The notes beneath the pieces were generated by a model that was not told the DNA's origin, did no database searches, and saw only the letters and a program-made list of their open reading frames with translations. Below are positions 10,498-19,216 of a stretch of 64,000 nucleotides of DNA, piece by piece. How positions within the stretch are numbered: the first letter of the stretch is position 1; each line of letters begins with the position of its first letter. A program made the translations under genes and the position numbers. This stretch comes from Streptomyces marincola (GTDB lineage Bacteria > Actinomycetota > Actinomycetes > Streptomycetales > Streptomycetaceae): NCBI RefSeq assembly GCF_020410765.1, contig NZ_CP084541.1:5227001-5291000 (forward strand). Reading direction: 5' to 3'.

Positions 10498-11502
10498 GTG
10501 CTCCGTCTCATCGTCCGCAGGCTGCTGCAACTGATACCGACGCTGTTCGGCCTGACGGTCCTCCTGTTCCTGTGGATCCACCGATTGCCCGGCGGGCCGG
10601 CCTCCGCGCTGCTCGGCGAACGCGCCACCGAGGCCGACCGGCGGCAGATCGAGGCGGCCCTCGGCCTCGACGAACCGGTGTGGGTCCAGTACAGCCGCTG
10701 GATCGAGCGGCTGTTCCAGCTCGACCTGGGCACCTCCGTGCAGACCGGGCAGCCGGTGTGGGAGGAGTTCACCACGCGGTTCCCCGCCACGGTCGAACTC
10801 GCGCTGACCGCGATCCTCATCGCCGTGCTCATCGGCATACCGCTCGGCTACTTCGCCGCCCGCAGGCGCGGCAGCTGGCTCGACGTCACCGCGGTGTCGA
10901 GCTCGCTGATCGGCGTGTGCATCCCCGTCTTCTTCCTGGCATTCCTGCTGCGCTCGGTGTTCGCCGTCAACCTGGGCTGGCTGCCGAGCGTCGGCCGGCA
11001 GTCCGCCGGCATCGACGCCACGGAGGTCACCGGGTTCTTCGTCCTCGACGGCCTCCTCACCGGCGAGTGGGACGCCTCCTGGGACGCCCTCCAGCACCTG
11101 GCGCTGCCCGGCATCGCCCTGGCCTCGATCCCGCTGGCCCTCATCGTGCGCATCACGCGCGCCAGCGTGCTCGAAGTGCTCAGCGAGGACTACGTGCGCA
11201 CCGCCGAGTCCAAGGGCCTGCGCCAGCGCGTCGTGCGCGGCCGGCACGTCATGCGCAACGCGCTGCTTCCGGTCGTCACCACCGTGGGCCTGGCCACCGG
11301 CAGCCTGCTGTCCGGCGCGGTGCTCACCGAGTCCGTGTTCTCGTTCGGCGGCATCGGCTCGTTCATCCAGACCGCGATCGACGGCCGCGACTATCCCGTG
11401 CTGATGGGCTTCATCCTCTTCATCGCGCTCACCTATGTCCTCATCAACCTGGTGGTCGACCTCGCGTACAGCGTCATCGACCCGAGAGTGCGGGTGAACT
11501 GA
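10498..11502 (+). CDS. ABC importer permease, DppB type
   Basis: First membrane subunit of the importer, 334 residues. The GTG at 10498 follows GAAAGGGGAG by seven bases and gives the classic start LRLIVRRLLQLIPTLFGLTV, with the first membrane helix at once. About six helices follow, with the long extracellular segment typical of DppB after the first. The cytoplasmic EAA loop that docks the ATPase is near YVRTAESKGLRQRVV. The frame is open further upstream, but that part only covers the preceding gene and hairpin. The stop is one base before the next ATG. Confidence 0.92.
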   Translation: MLRLIVRRLLQLIPTLFGLTVLLFLWIHRLPGGPASALLGERATEADRRQIEAALGLDEPVWVQYSRWIERLFQLDLGTSVQTGQPVWEEFTTRFPATVELALTAILIAVLIGIPLGYFAARRRGSWLDVTAVSSSLIGVCIPVFFLAFLLRSVFAVNLGWLPSVGRQSAGIDATEVTGFFVLDGLLTGEWDASWDALQHLALPGIALASIPLALIVRITRASVLEVLSEDYVRTAESKGLRQRVVRGRHVMRNALLPVVTTVGLATGSLLSGAVLTESVFSFGGIGSFIQTAIDGRDYPVLMGFILFIALTYVLINLVVDLAYSVIDPRVRVN

Positions 11503-11503
11503 G

Positions 11504-12457
11504 ATGGCCACCAAGTTCGCGAAGATCGACCGGCTCGCCGAACTCACCGCGCAGCGCGAGACCGCCGCCGGCGGCAGCCTGTGGACCGAGGCCCTGCGCC
11601 GCCTGCGCGGCAGCAAGATGGCCATGATCGGCGGCGGCATCATGGCGGTGTTCGTCATCATCGCCATCATCGGCCCGTGGATCGCGCCCTACGACCCGAC
11701 GGCGCAGCTCTGGCGCGGCGAAGTCCGCGTCAACGCCGCCGAGTTCGTCGGCCCGCGCGCCGAGAACTGGCTCGGCCTCGACCACCTCGCCCGCGACGAG
11801 CTGTCCCGCATGCTCGTCGGCGCCCGGCAGACGCTGCTCGTCGGCGTCGTCTCCACGCTCCTCGGCCTGGCCGTCGGCGCCCTCATCGGCGGCGTCGCGG
11901 GCGCCGCGCTGTCCTTCGGCGGCGCGTGGGGCCGGCGGCTGGACACCGTGCTGATGCGCGTCATCGACATGATGCTCGCGCTGCCCTCGCTGCTGCTCGC
12001 GGTCAGCATCGCGGCGGTGATGGGGCAGAGCCTCACCACCGTCATGATCGCCGTCGGCGTCGTGCAGATCCCCGTGTTCGCGCGGCTGCTGCGCGGCTCG
12101 ATGCTCGCCCAGGCGGGCGCCGACTACGTCCTGGCCGCCCGCGCCCTGGGCGTGCGCCGCCGGCGCGTCGTCCTCGGGCACGTGCTGCCGAACTCCCTCG
12201 GCCCGGTCATCGTCCAGACCACCCTGGCCCTGGCCACCGCGATCATCGAGGCCGCGGCGCTCTCCTTCCTCGGCCTCGGCAACCCGGACGCGGCCCAGCC
12301 CGAGTGGGGCGTGATGCTGGCGCAGGCCCAGGCCTTCTTCGACCAGGCGCCCATGATGGCCGTCTATCCCGCGCTCGGCATCATCATCACCGCCCTCGGC
12401 TTCACCCTGCTGGGCGAGGCCATGCGGGAAGCCCTCGACCCGAAACTGCGGAGCTGA
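11504..12457 (+). CDS. ABC importer permease, DppC type
   Basis: Second membrane subunit, 317 residues. A cytoplasmic N-terminal stretch leads to a first helix around MAMIGGGIMAVFVIIAIIG. The family-typical segment ENWLGLDHLARDELSRMLVG follows, then the five-helix permease core with the EAA loop YVLAARALGVRRRRVVLG. The ATG is one base after the stop of the DppB-type gene, so the pair is almost surely translated together. It heterodimerises with that permease to form the channel. Confidence 0.92.
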   Translation: MATKFAKIDRLAELTAQRETAAGGSLWTEALRRLRGSKMAMIGGGIMAVFVIIAIIGPWIAPYDPTAQLWRGEVRVNAAEFVGPRAENWLGLDHLARDELSRMLVGARQTLLVGVVSTLLGLAVGALIGGVAGAALSFGGAWGRRLDTVLMRVIDMMLALPSLLLAVSIAAVMGQSLTTVMIAVGVVQIPVFARLLRGSMLAQAGADYVLAARALGVRRRRVVLGHVLPNSLGPVIVQTTLALATAIIEAAALSFLGLGNPDAAQPEWGVMLAQAQAFFDQAPMMAVYPALGIIITALGFTLLGEAMREALDPKLRS

Positions 12458-12463
12458 CGCCCC

Positions 12464-13522
12464 ATGTCCCTGCTCACCGTGGACGAACTGACGGTCACCT
12501 TCGGCGGACGCGGCACGCGTGACGTGACCGCCGTGTCCGGCGTGTCCTTCTCCGTGGACGAGGGCCAGGTCGTCGGCCTGGTCGGCGAGTCCGGCTGCGG
12601 CAAGAGCGTCACCTCGCTCGCGCTGATGGGCCTGCTGCCGCGCAAGGGGGTGCGCGTGGGCGGCCGGGCCGACTTCCGCACCGGCGAAGGCCGCACCACC
12701 GACCTGCTCTCGCTCGGGCAGTCGGCGCTGCGCGACCTGCGCGGCACCCAGCTGGCGATGATCTTCCAGGACCCGCTGTCCTCCCTGAACCCGGTCGTGC
12801 CCATCGGCGTCCAGGTCACCGAGATCCTGACCCGGCACCGCGGCCTGCGCGGCCAGGCGGCGCGCAAGGAGGCGGCCGTTCTGCTGGAACGGGTCGGCAT
12901 CCCCGACCCGACGCGCCGCCTCAAGGAGTACCCGCACCAGCTGTCGGGCGGCATGCGCCAGCGCGCGCTCATCGCCATGGCCGTGGCCTGCGCGCCGCGC
13001 CTGCTGATCGCCGACGAGCCGACGACCGCCCTGGACGTGACCATCCAGGCGCAGATCCTCGAACTCCTGCGGGAGCTGGTCGACGACCAGGGCACCGCGC
13101 TGCTCATGATCACGCACGACCTCGGGGTCGTCGCCGGGCTGTGCGACTCGGTCAACGTGCTCTACGCGGGCAAGGTGGTGGAGGCCGCCGGGCGGCGCCC
13201 GCTGTTCGCCGCGCCCGCGCACCCCTACGCCCACGGGCTGCTCGGCTCCATCCCGCGCCTCGACGCGCCGCGCGGCGAACGGCTGAACCCGATCCGCGGC
13301 TCGATCAACGACACCATCGCCTGGCGGGACGGCTGCGCCTTCGCGCCCCGGTGCGACTTCTACACCGAGGAGTGCCTTGAGGGCACGCCGCGGCTCGCGC
13401 CCCTGCCGCGCGCCGAGGGCCACGACGTGCGGTGCGTCAATCCCGTGCTGAACGCCGTCCCCGGCACCGGCGGGGGCGCCCCCGGCGCCGGGACGGACCC
13501 CGAGACGGAGGCATCCGTATGA
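12464..13522 (+). CDS. ABC importer ATP-binding protein, DppD type
   Basis: First ATPase subunit, 352 residues. Walker A is GESGCGKSVTS, the Q-loop region IFQDPLSSLNP, the signature LSGGMRQRALIAMA, Walker B LLIADEPTTALDV, and the H-loop MITHDLGVV. The C-terminal oligopeptide-transporter domain has the Cys-rich pattern CAFAPRCDFYTEEC, which in DppD/OppD homologues holds an iron-sulfur cluster or structural metal. It begins six bases after the DppC-type gene and overlaps the next ATPase gene by four bases. Confidence 0.93.
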   Translation: MSLLTVDELTVTFGGRGTRDVTAVSGVSFSVDEGQVVGLVGESGCGKSVTSLALMGLLPRKGVRVGGRADFRTGEGRTTDLLSLGQSALRDLRGTQLAMIFQDPLSSLNPVVPIGVQVTEILTRHRGLRGQAARKEAAVLLERVGIPDPTRRLKEYPHQLSGGMRQRALIAMAVACAPRLLIADEPTTALDVTIQAQILELLRELVDDQGTALLMITHDLGVVAGLCDSVNVLYAGKVVEAAGRRPLFAAPAHPYAHGLLGSIPRLDAPRGERLNPIRGSINDTIAWRDGCAFAPRCDFYTEECLEGTPRLAPLPRAEGHDVRCVNPVLNAVPGTGGGAPGAGTDPETEASV

Positions 13523-14643
13523 GCCTGCTCGAACTGGACGACGTCAAGGTCCACTTCCCCGTCAAACGCGGGGTGTTCTTCGACCGGACGGTCGGCCACG
13601 TGTACGCCGTCGACGGGATATCGCTGTCCGTGACCGCCGGCCAGACCTACGGCCTGGTCGGCGAGTCGGGCTGCGGCAAGACGACGCTCGGCCGCGCCAT
13701 CCTGCGGCTGAACGACATCACCTCGGGCCGCGTCGTCTTCGACGGCACGGACCTGGCCCAGCTCCCGGCGGAGGAGATGCGGCGCTCGCGCCGCCGCCTC
13801 CAGATGATCTTCCAGGACCCGCTGGGCAGCCTCAACCCGCGGCAGAACATCGAGTCCATCCTCGCCGAGGGCATGGCCGCGCACGGCATCGGCGCCGACC
13901 GGGACGAGCGCAGGGCGCGGATCAGCGAGATCCTGGAGCGCGTCGGCCTGCCCGCCGGCGCCCTGTCGCGCTACCCGCACGAGTTCTCCGGCGGGCAGCG
14001 CCAGCGCATCGGCATCGCGCGCGCCCTCGTCCTCGAACCCGACCTCATCATCTGCGACGAGCCGGTCTCCGCGCTCGACGTGTCCATCCAGGCCCAGGTG
14101 CTCAACCTGCTCGAAGAGCTCCAGGACTCCCTGGGCCTGACCTACGTCGTCATCGCCCACGACCTGGCCGTGGTGCGGCACATCTCCGACGTCATCGGCG
14201 TCATGTACCTGGGGGCCCTCGTCGAGGAGGCCCCGAGCGACGCGCTCTACGCCGAGCCGCGGCACCCCTACACCCGCGCGCTGATGTCGGCCGTGCCCGT
14301 TCCCGACCCCGACCTGGAGGACAACCGCGAGCGCATCCTGCTGCGCGGCGACCTGCCGTCCCCGGCCGCCCCGCCGGCCGGCTGCCGTTTCCACACCCGC
14401 TGCCCCTGGCGGCAGCCGGAGCGCTGCGACACCGAACGCCCCGAGCTGACCGACATGGGCGGCGGGCACCGCGTGGCCTGCCACTACGCGGCCGAGATCG
14501 CCGCCGGGACCATCCGGCCGACCACCGAGCTCGCGCCCCGGGTGCTGCACGACACGGCGGAGGGCACCGAGCCGCCCGCCGCCGCCCCGGCCGGGGACGC
14601 GGCGCCCGACGGCCAGGACCCGGGCGCGGCGCGGGGGGCCTGA
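13519..14643 (+). CDS. ABC importer ATP-binding protein, DppF type
   Basis: Second ATPase subunit, 374 residues from the ATG at 13519, which overlaps the preceding stop (ATGA); the frame is open 29 codons further upstream but coupling decides the start. Motifs are Walker A GESGCGKTTLG, Q-loop IFQDPLGSLNPR, signature FSGGQRQRIGIARAL, Walker B LIICDEPVSALDV and H-loop VIAHDLAVV. The C-terminus has CRFHTRCPWRQPERC, the OppF-type Cys cluster, then a long Ala/Pro-rich tail. It completes a five-gene importer (SBP, two permeases, two ATPases). Confidence 0.93.
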   Translation: MSLLELDDVKVHFPVKRGVFFDRTVGHVYAVDGISLSVTAGQTYGLVGESGCGKTTLGRAILRLNDITSGRVVFDGTDLAQLPAEEMRRSRRRLQMIFQDPLGSLNPRQNIESILAEGMAAHGIGADRDERRARISEILERVGLPAGALSRYPHEFSGGQRQRIGIARALVLEPDLIICDEPVSALDVSIQAQVLNLLEELQDSLGLTYVVIAHDLAVVRHISDVIGVMYLGALVEEAPSDALYAEPRHPYTRALMSAVPVPDPDLEDNRERILLRGDLPSPAAPPAGCRFHTRCPWRQPERCDTERPELTDMGGGHRVACHYAAEIAAGTIRPTTELAPRVLHDTAEGTEPPAAAPAGDAAPDGQDPGAARGA

Positions 14644-14674
14644 CCGCCTCCGGTGGTCCCCGGGGGTGGTTTAC

Positions 14675-14716
14675 CGGCACCATTCCAGCCGAATGGACCG
14701 GAATCCACCGGTGCCG
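14675..14716. repeat. imperfect inverted repeat upstream of glgP
   Basis: CGGCACC (14675-14681) pairs with GGTGCCG (14710-14716), and ATTCC (14682-14686) with GGAAT (14700-14704) after a 5-base bulge. It lies just before the likely glgP -10 box and could be an operator or a terminator of the ABC operon. Confidence 0.35.
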
Positions 14717-14731
14717 CCCCCGGGGCCCGGC

Positions 14732-14737
14732 TACGGT
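14732..14737 (+). promoter_or_regulatory. likely -10 box of a leaderless glgP transcript
   Basis: TACGGT ends seven bases before the GTG start of glgP at 14745, so transcription would begin at or next to the start codon. No ribosome-binding site is visible upstream, which agrees with a leaderless mRNA. Confidence 0.5.
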
Positions 14738-14744
14738 CGGAAAC

Positions 14745-17309
14745 GTGAAGGCCATCCGTCGCTTTTCCGTTCGCCCCGTCCTTCCCGAACCCCTCCGACC
14801 CCTTCAGGAACTGGCGTTCAACCTGCGCTGGTCCTGGCACCCCGAGACCCGCGAGCTGCTGCGCTCGGTGGCTCCCGACAGCTGGCAGGCGGCCCACGAG
14901 GACCCGGTGCGGCTGCTCGGCACGGTGTCCGCCGACCGGCTGGCCGCACTCTCCGCCGACCGCGGCTTCCTGCGCCGCCTCGGCGTCGCCATCGGCGACC
15001 TGCGCGACTACCTGACCGAGCCGCGCTGGTACCAGCGGGCCGACGCCCGCGCGGGCGGCGAACTGCCGCGCTCCATCGCCTACTTCTCCCCGGAGTTCGG
15101 CATCACCGCCGCCCTGCCGCAGTACTCGGGCGGCCTCGGCATCCTGGCCGGCGACCACCTCAAGGCCGCGAGCGACCTGGGCGCCCCCCTCATCGGCGTC
15201 GGCCTCCTCTACCGGCACGGCTACTTCCGGCAGAGCCTGTCGCCCGACGGGTGGCAGCAGGAGCACTACCCGGTCATCGACCCCCACGAGCTGCCCCTCG
15301 TTCCGCTGACCGAACCCGACGGCTCACCCGCCCGGGTGACGCTCGACCTGCCGGGCGGGCGCACCCTGGCCGCCCGGGTCTGGACCGTGGCGGTCGGCCG
15401 CGTTCCCCTGCTGCTGCTCGACTCCTCCGTCGCCGAGAACGGCCCGGCGGAACGCGAGGTCACCGACCGGCTCTACGGCGGCGGCGGCGAGCACCGCCTG
15501 CTCCAGGAGATGCTGCTCGGCATCGGCGGCATGCGCGCCGTGCGCGCCTGGTGCCGCATCACCGGCCACCCCGAGCCCGAGGTGTGCCACATGAACGAGG
15601 GACACGCCGGCTTCCTCGGCCCCGAGCGCATCCGCGAGCTGGGCGAGGCAGGCGTCGACTTCGACGCCGCCCTGTGGTCCGTGCGCGCCGGCACCGTGTT
15701 CACCACCCACACCCCGGTGCCCGCGGGCATCGACCGCTTCCCCGAGGAACTGGTCGCCCGGCACTTCGGGGAGGGCGGCGAGCTGGCCAGGCTCGGCACC
15801 GAGGCCCTGCTGCGCCTGGGCCGCGAGAGCACGCCGGACGGCGACCCGCCGCAGTTCAACATGGCGGTGCTCGGCCTGCGCACCGCGCAGCGGGCCAACG
15901 GCGTCTCCGCGCTGCACGGGAACGTCAGCCGCGGCATGTTCGCCGGGCTCTGGCCGGGGTTCGACGCCGACGAGGCCCCCATCGGCGCCGTCACCAACGG
16001 CGTGCACGCCCCCACCTGGACCGCGGACGCCGTACGGCGCGCCCACGCGACCGCGCTCGGCAACGCCGAGCTGTGGGAGCTGCGCCGCACCCTGCGCGAA
16101 CAACTGGTGCACGAGGTCCGCGCGCGCCTGCGGGCCTCGTGGCGGCAGCGCGGCGCGGGCGAGGCCGAACTCGGCTGGATCGACAACGTCCTCGACCCCG
16201 ACGTCCTCACCATCGGCTTCGCCCGCCGCGTCCCCTCCTACAAGCGGCTGACCCTGATGCTGCGGGACCGCGAACGCCTCACCTCCCTGCTGCTGCACCC
16301 CGAGCGGCCCGTGCAGATCGTGGTGGCGGGCAAGGCCCACCCGGCCGACGACGGGGGCAAGCGGCTCATCCAGGAACTGGTGCGCTTCGCCGACGACCCG
16401 GAGATCCGCCACCGCATCGTGTTCCTGCCCGACTACGGCATGGCGATGGCCCGCTCCCTGTACGCCGGGTGCGACGTGTGGCTGAACAACCCGCTGCGCC
16501 CGCTGGAGGCGTGCGGCACCTCGGGTATGAAGGCGGCCCTCAACGGCTGCCTCAACCTGTCGGTGCGCGACGGCTGGTGGGACGAGTGGTTCGACCCCGA
16601 CTTCGGCTGGGAGATCCCCACCGCCGACGGCCAGGCCGCGGCCGACCCCGACCGGCGCGACGCCATCGAGGCCGCCGCGCTCTACCGGCTGCTGGACGAG
16701 CAGGTCACCCCGTGTTTCTACGACCGCGGCGTGAGCCGCGGCGGGCTGCCCGTCCGCTGGCTCGAAATGGTGCGCGCCACCCTCGAACGGCTCGGGCCCC
16801 GGGTGCTCGCGGACCGGATGCTGCGCGAGTACGTCACCGGGTTCTACGCCCCGGCCGCCGCCGCGCACCGCGCGATGACCCCGGAGGCCGCGGCGGAACT
16901 GGCCGCGTACGCCGACCGGGTCAGGCAGGCGTGGCCGCGGGTGGCCGTGGACCACGTCGAGCCGGGCAGCGAGGCGCCCACGCTGGGCGGCACCGTGTCG
17001 CTGCGGGTGCGCGTCACCCTGGGCGACCTCGAACCCTCCGCGGTCGAGGTGCAGGCCGTCACCGGCCGCGTGGACGGCGACGACCGGCTCGCCGACCCGA
17101 TGTACGTGCAGCTCAAGCCCGAGGGCGGCGCGGACCTGGCGGGCCGCTGGACGTTCTCCGGCGAGCTGACCCTGCACCGGTCCGGGCCGTTCGGCTACAC
17201 CGTCCGCGTCCTGCCCGCGCACCGGCTGCTGGCCCACCGCGCGGAACTCGGCCTCGTCGCGCTCCCGCAGGAGGAGTCGGCCGAGGCGCACGGCACGCTC
17301 CTGCGCTGA
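14745..17309 (+). CDS. glgP: alpha-glucan (glycogen) phosphorylase GlgP
   Basis: This enzyme releases glucose-1-phosphate from alpha-1,4-glucan ends. The 854-residue product is the actinobacterial form with an N-terminal DUF3417 domain (about residues 10-120, RPVLPEPLRPLQELAFNLRW) before the GT35 core. VCHMNEGHAGFL and FARRVPSYKRL are typical core segments. EACGTSGMKAALNG contains the Lys that binds pyridoxal phosphate. The GTG at 14745 follows a TACGGT box by seven bases, which suggests a leaderless transcript. It lies just after the ABC importer and converges on the ABC exporter pair. Confidence 0.94.
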   Translation: MKAIRRFSVRPVLPEPLRPLQELAFNLRWSWHPETRELLRSVAPDSWQAAHEDPVRLLGTVSADRLAALSADRGFLRRLGVAIGDLRDYLTEPRWYQRADARAGGELPRSIAYFSPEFGITAALPQYSGGLGILAGDHLKAASDLGAPLIGVGLLYRHGYFRQSLSPDGWQQEHYPVIDPHELPLVPLTEPDGSPARVTLDLPGGRTLAARVWTVAVGRVPLLLLDSSVAENGPAEREVTDRLYGGGGEHRLLQEMLLGIGGMRAVRAWCRITGHPEPEVCHMNEGHAGFLGPERIRELGEAGVDFDAALWSVRAGTVFTTHTPVPAGIDRFPEELVARHFGEGGELARLGTEALLRLGRESTPDGDPPQFNMAVLGLRTAQRANGVSALHGNVSRGMFAGLWPGFDADEAPIGAVTNGVHAPTWTADAVRRAHATALGNAELWELRRTLREQLVHEVRARLRASWRQRGAGEAELGWIDNVLDPDVLTIGFARRVPSYKRLTLMLRDRERLTSLLLHPERPVQIVVAGKAHPADDGGKRLIQELVRFADDPEIRHRIVFLPDYGMAMARSLYAGCDVWLNNPLRPLEACGTSGMKAALNGCLNLSVRDGWWDEWFDPDFGWEIPTADGQAAADPDRRDAIEAAALYRLLDEQVTPCFYDRGVSRGGLPVRWLEMVRATLERLGPRVLADRMLREYVTGFYAPAAAAHRAMTPEAAAELAAYADRVRQAWPRVAVDHVEPGSEAPTLGGTVSLRVRVTLGDLEPSAVEVQAVTGRVDGDDRLADPMYVQLKPEGGADLAGRWTFSGELTLHRSGPFGYTVRVLPAHRLLAHRAELGLVALPQEESAEAHGTLLR

Positions 17310-17326
17310 GCCGGCCGTGCCGGGAC

Positions 17327-17356
17327 CGGCGGCGCGCGCCCCCGCGCGCGCCGCCG
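17327..17356. terminator. bidirectional hairpin between glgP and ABC exporter genes
   Basis: A near-perfect GC stem of about 13 bp (arms CGGCGGCGCGCGC and GCGCGCGCCGCCG) with a four-C loop sits between two convergent stops (17309 and 17366). It is a typical Streptomyces terminator without a T-run. Confidence 0.7.
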
Positions 17357-17365
17357 CCCGCGGCC

Positions 17366-19216
17366 TCAGACCAGGCTGTCCCGCCACGCGCGGTGCAGGT
17401 CGGAGAACTGGCCGGTGCCCGCGATCAGTTCGGCGGGCGGGCCGTCCTCGACGATGCGCCCGCTCTCCATCACCAGCACCCGGTCCGCGATCTCCACGGT
17501 GGACAGCCGGTGCGCGATGACCAGCGCCGTCCGCCCCCGCAGCACCGTCACCATCGCCTCCTGCACCGCCTTCTCGCCGGGGATGTCGAGCGAGGACGTC
17601 GCCTCGTCGAGGATCACCACCGACGGGTCGGCGAGCAGCAGCCGGGCGAACGCCACCAGCTGCCGCTGCCCCGCCGAGATCCGGCCGCCGCGCTTGCGCA
17701 CGTCCGTGTCGTAGCCCTCAGGTAGGGCCGCGATGAAGTCGTGCGCGCCGATCGCCCGCGCCGCCTGCTCGACCTCCTCGCGCGTGGCGTCCGGCTTGCC
17801 GAGCGCGATGTTCTCCGCGACGGTCCCGGAGAACAGGAACGCCTCCTGCGTCACCATCACCACCCCGCGCCGCAGCTCCGGCATGCTCAGCTCGCGCAGG
17901 TCCGTGCCGTCGAGCAGCACCCGGCCCTCCGTCGCGTCGTAGAAGCGCGCCAGCAGCTTGGCCAGGGTCGACTTGCCCGCGCCCGTCGCGCCCACCAGGG
18001 CCACGGTCTGCCCCGCGGGCACCGTGAGCCGGAACCGCGGCAGCACCTCGCCGCCCGTCCGGTACGCGAACCGCACGTCGTCGAAGACGACCTCGCGCCC
18101 CGGCCGGCCCGCGGCCCGCTCCGGCAGCCGCACCGGGTGCTCGGGCTCGGGCACGTCGGGGCGCTGCGCCAGCAGCCCGGAGATCTTCTCCAGCGAGGCC
18201 ACCGCGGACTGGTAGTTGTTGAGGATCATCGCGAAGCGGTCCAGCGGGTCGTACAGCCGCCGCACGTACAGCGCGCCCGCGGCGAGCACGCCGAGCTCCA
18301 GATCGCCCGAGGTCACCCGGTGCGCCCCCCACATCACGACCCCGGCGATCGCGAAGGCGGCGATCAGCCGGGACAGCGTCACGAACCGCGCCATCTCCAG
18401 GATCGTGTCGCCGTTGACGCGCTCGTGGCGGTGGTTCAGCTCGGCGAAGGCCGCGTCGTTGGCCCGCTCGCGGCGGAACGCCTGCACCGGCCTGATGCCG
18501 TTCAGCGTCTCGGAGAACTTCACGATGACCGCGGCGATCGCCGTCGACCGCCTGCTGAATCGTTCCGCCGAGCGCCGCCGGTAGTTGCGCACCAGCAGGT
18601 ACAGCGGGACGAACGACAGCAGCGCCGCGCCGCCGAGCCCGATGTCCAGGTAGAGCAGCAGCCCGCCGATGTACGCCAGCGACACCAGGATGACCAGCAT
18701 CTCCTGGAGCCCCTCGTCCAGCAGCTCGCGCAGCGACTGCACGTCGCTCGTCGAGCGCGAGATCAGCCGGCCCGAGGTGTAGCGGTCGTGGAAGTCCAGG
18801 CTGAGGGCCTGCGCGTGGCGGTAGATCCGGCCGCGCAGGTCGAGCAGGATGCCCTGGTTCACGCGGGCGGAGACGCGGATGAACGTGTAGTTGAGCAGCC
18901 CGGCGCCCAGCGCGCACACCAGGTAGGCCACGGCGACCGCGATGAGCGGCCCGTTGTCGTCCTCGCGCACGGCGGGCACGCCGTTGTCGATCGCGTAGGC
19001 CACGAGCAGCGGCACGGCCTGCACCGCCGCCTGCTGGGCCAGCAGCAGGAAGGCGGCCAGCACGATGCGCGCCCGGTGCGGGCGGATCAGCGAGCCGAGC
19101 AGGCGGCGGGAGGCGCCGGGCGGCGCGGGCAGGGTGTCCTGGCCGAACGGGTCGGGCGCGGGCTCGGGGACGCCGGCCGGCTGCCCGGTGGCCTTGGGGG
19201 GAACGGTCGTGGTCAT
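17366..19216 (-). CDS. ABC exporter half-transporter with canonical ATPase site
   Basis: A 616-residue membrane exporter half: an N-terminal cytoplasmic tail, six helices (about residues 45-340) and a C-terminal ATPase. Walker A is VGATGAGKSTLAK, the signature ISAGQRQLVAFAR, Walker B VVILDEATSS with the catalytic Glu, and the H-loop LVIAHRLSTV. The ATG at 19216 (MTTTVPPKATG) overlaps the stop of the upstream partner by four bases; the frame runs open through that partner but only as a shadow. Together they should form a heterodimeric multidrug or lipid exporter. The substrate is unknown. Confidence 0.9.
   Translation of the reverse strand: MTTTVPPKATGQPAGVPEPAPDPFGQDTLPAPPGASRRLLGSLIRPHRARIVLAAFLLLAQQAAVQAVPLLVAYAIDNGVPAVREDDNGPLIAVAVAYLVCALGAGLLNYTFIRVSARVNQGILLDLRGRIYRHAQALSLDFHDRYTSGRLISRSTSDVQSLRELLDEGLQEMLVILVSLAYIGGLLLYLDIGLGGAALLSFVPLYLLVRNYRRRSAERFSRRSTAIAAVIVKFSETLNGIRPVQAFRRERANDAAFAELNHRHERVNGDTILEMARFVTLSRLIAAFAIAGVVMWGAHRVTSGDLELGVLAAGALYVRRLYDPLDRFAMILNNYQSAVASLEKISGLLAQRPDVPEPEHPVRLPERAAGRPGREVVFDDVRFAYRTGGEVLPRFRLTVPAGQTVALVGATGAGKSTLAKLLARFYDATEGRVLLDGTDLRELSMPELRRGVVMVTQEAFLFSGTVAENIALGKPDATREEVEQAARAIGAHDFIAALPEGYDTDVRKRGGRISAGQRQLVAFARLLLADPSVVILDEATSSLDIPGEKAVQEAMVTVLRGRTALVIAHRLSTVEIADRVLVMESGRIVEDGPPAELIAGTGQFSDLHRAWRDSLV

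Noticed and set aside
11474..13423. Long minus-strand frame opposite the ABC importer
   Set aside because: Gly/Asp/Arg-rich repeats without motifs, opposite genes with all ABC motifs in place.
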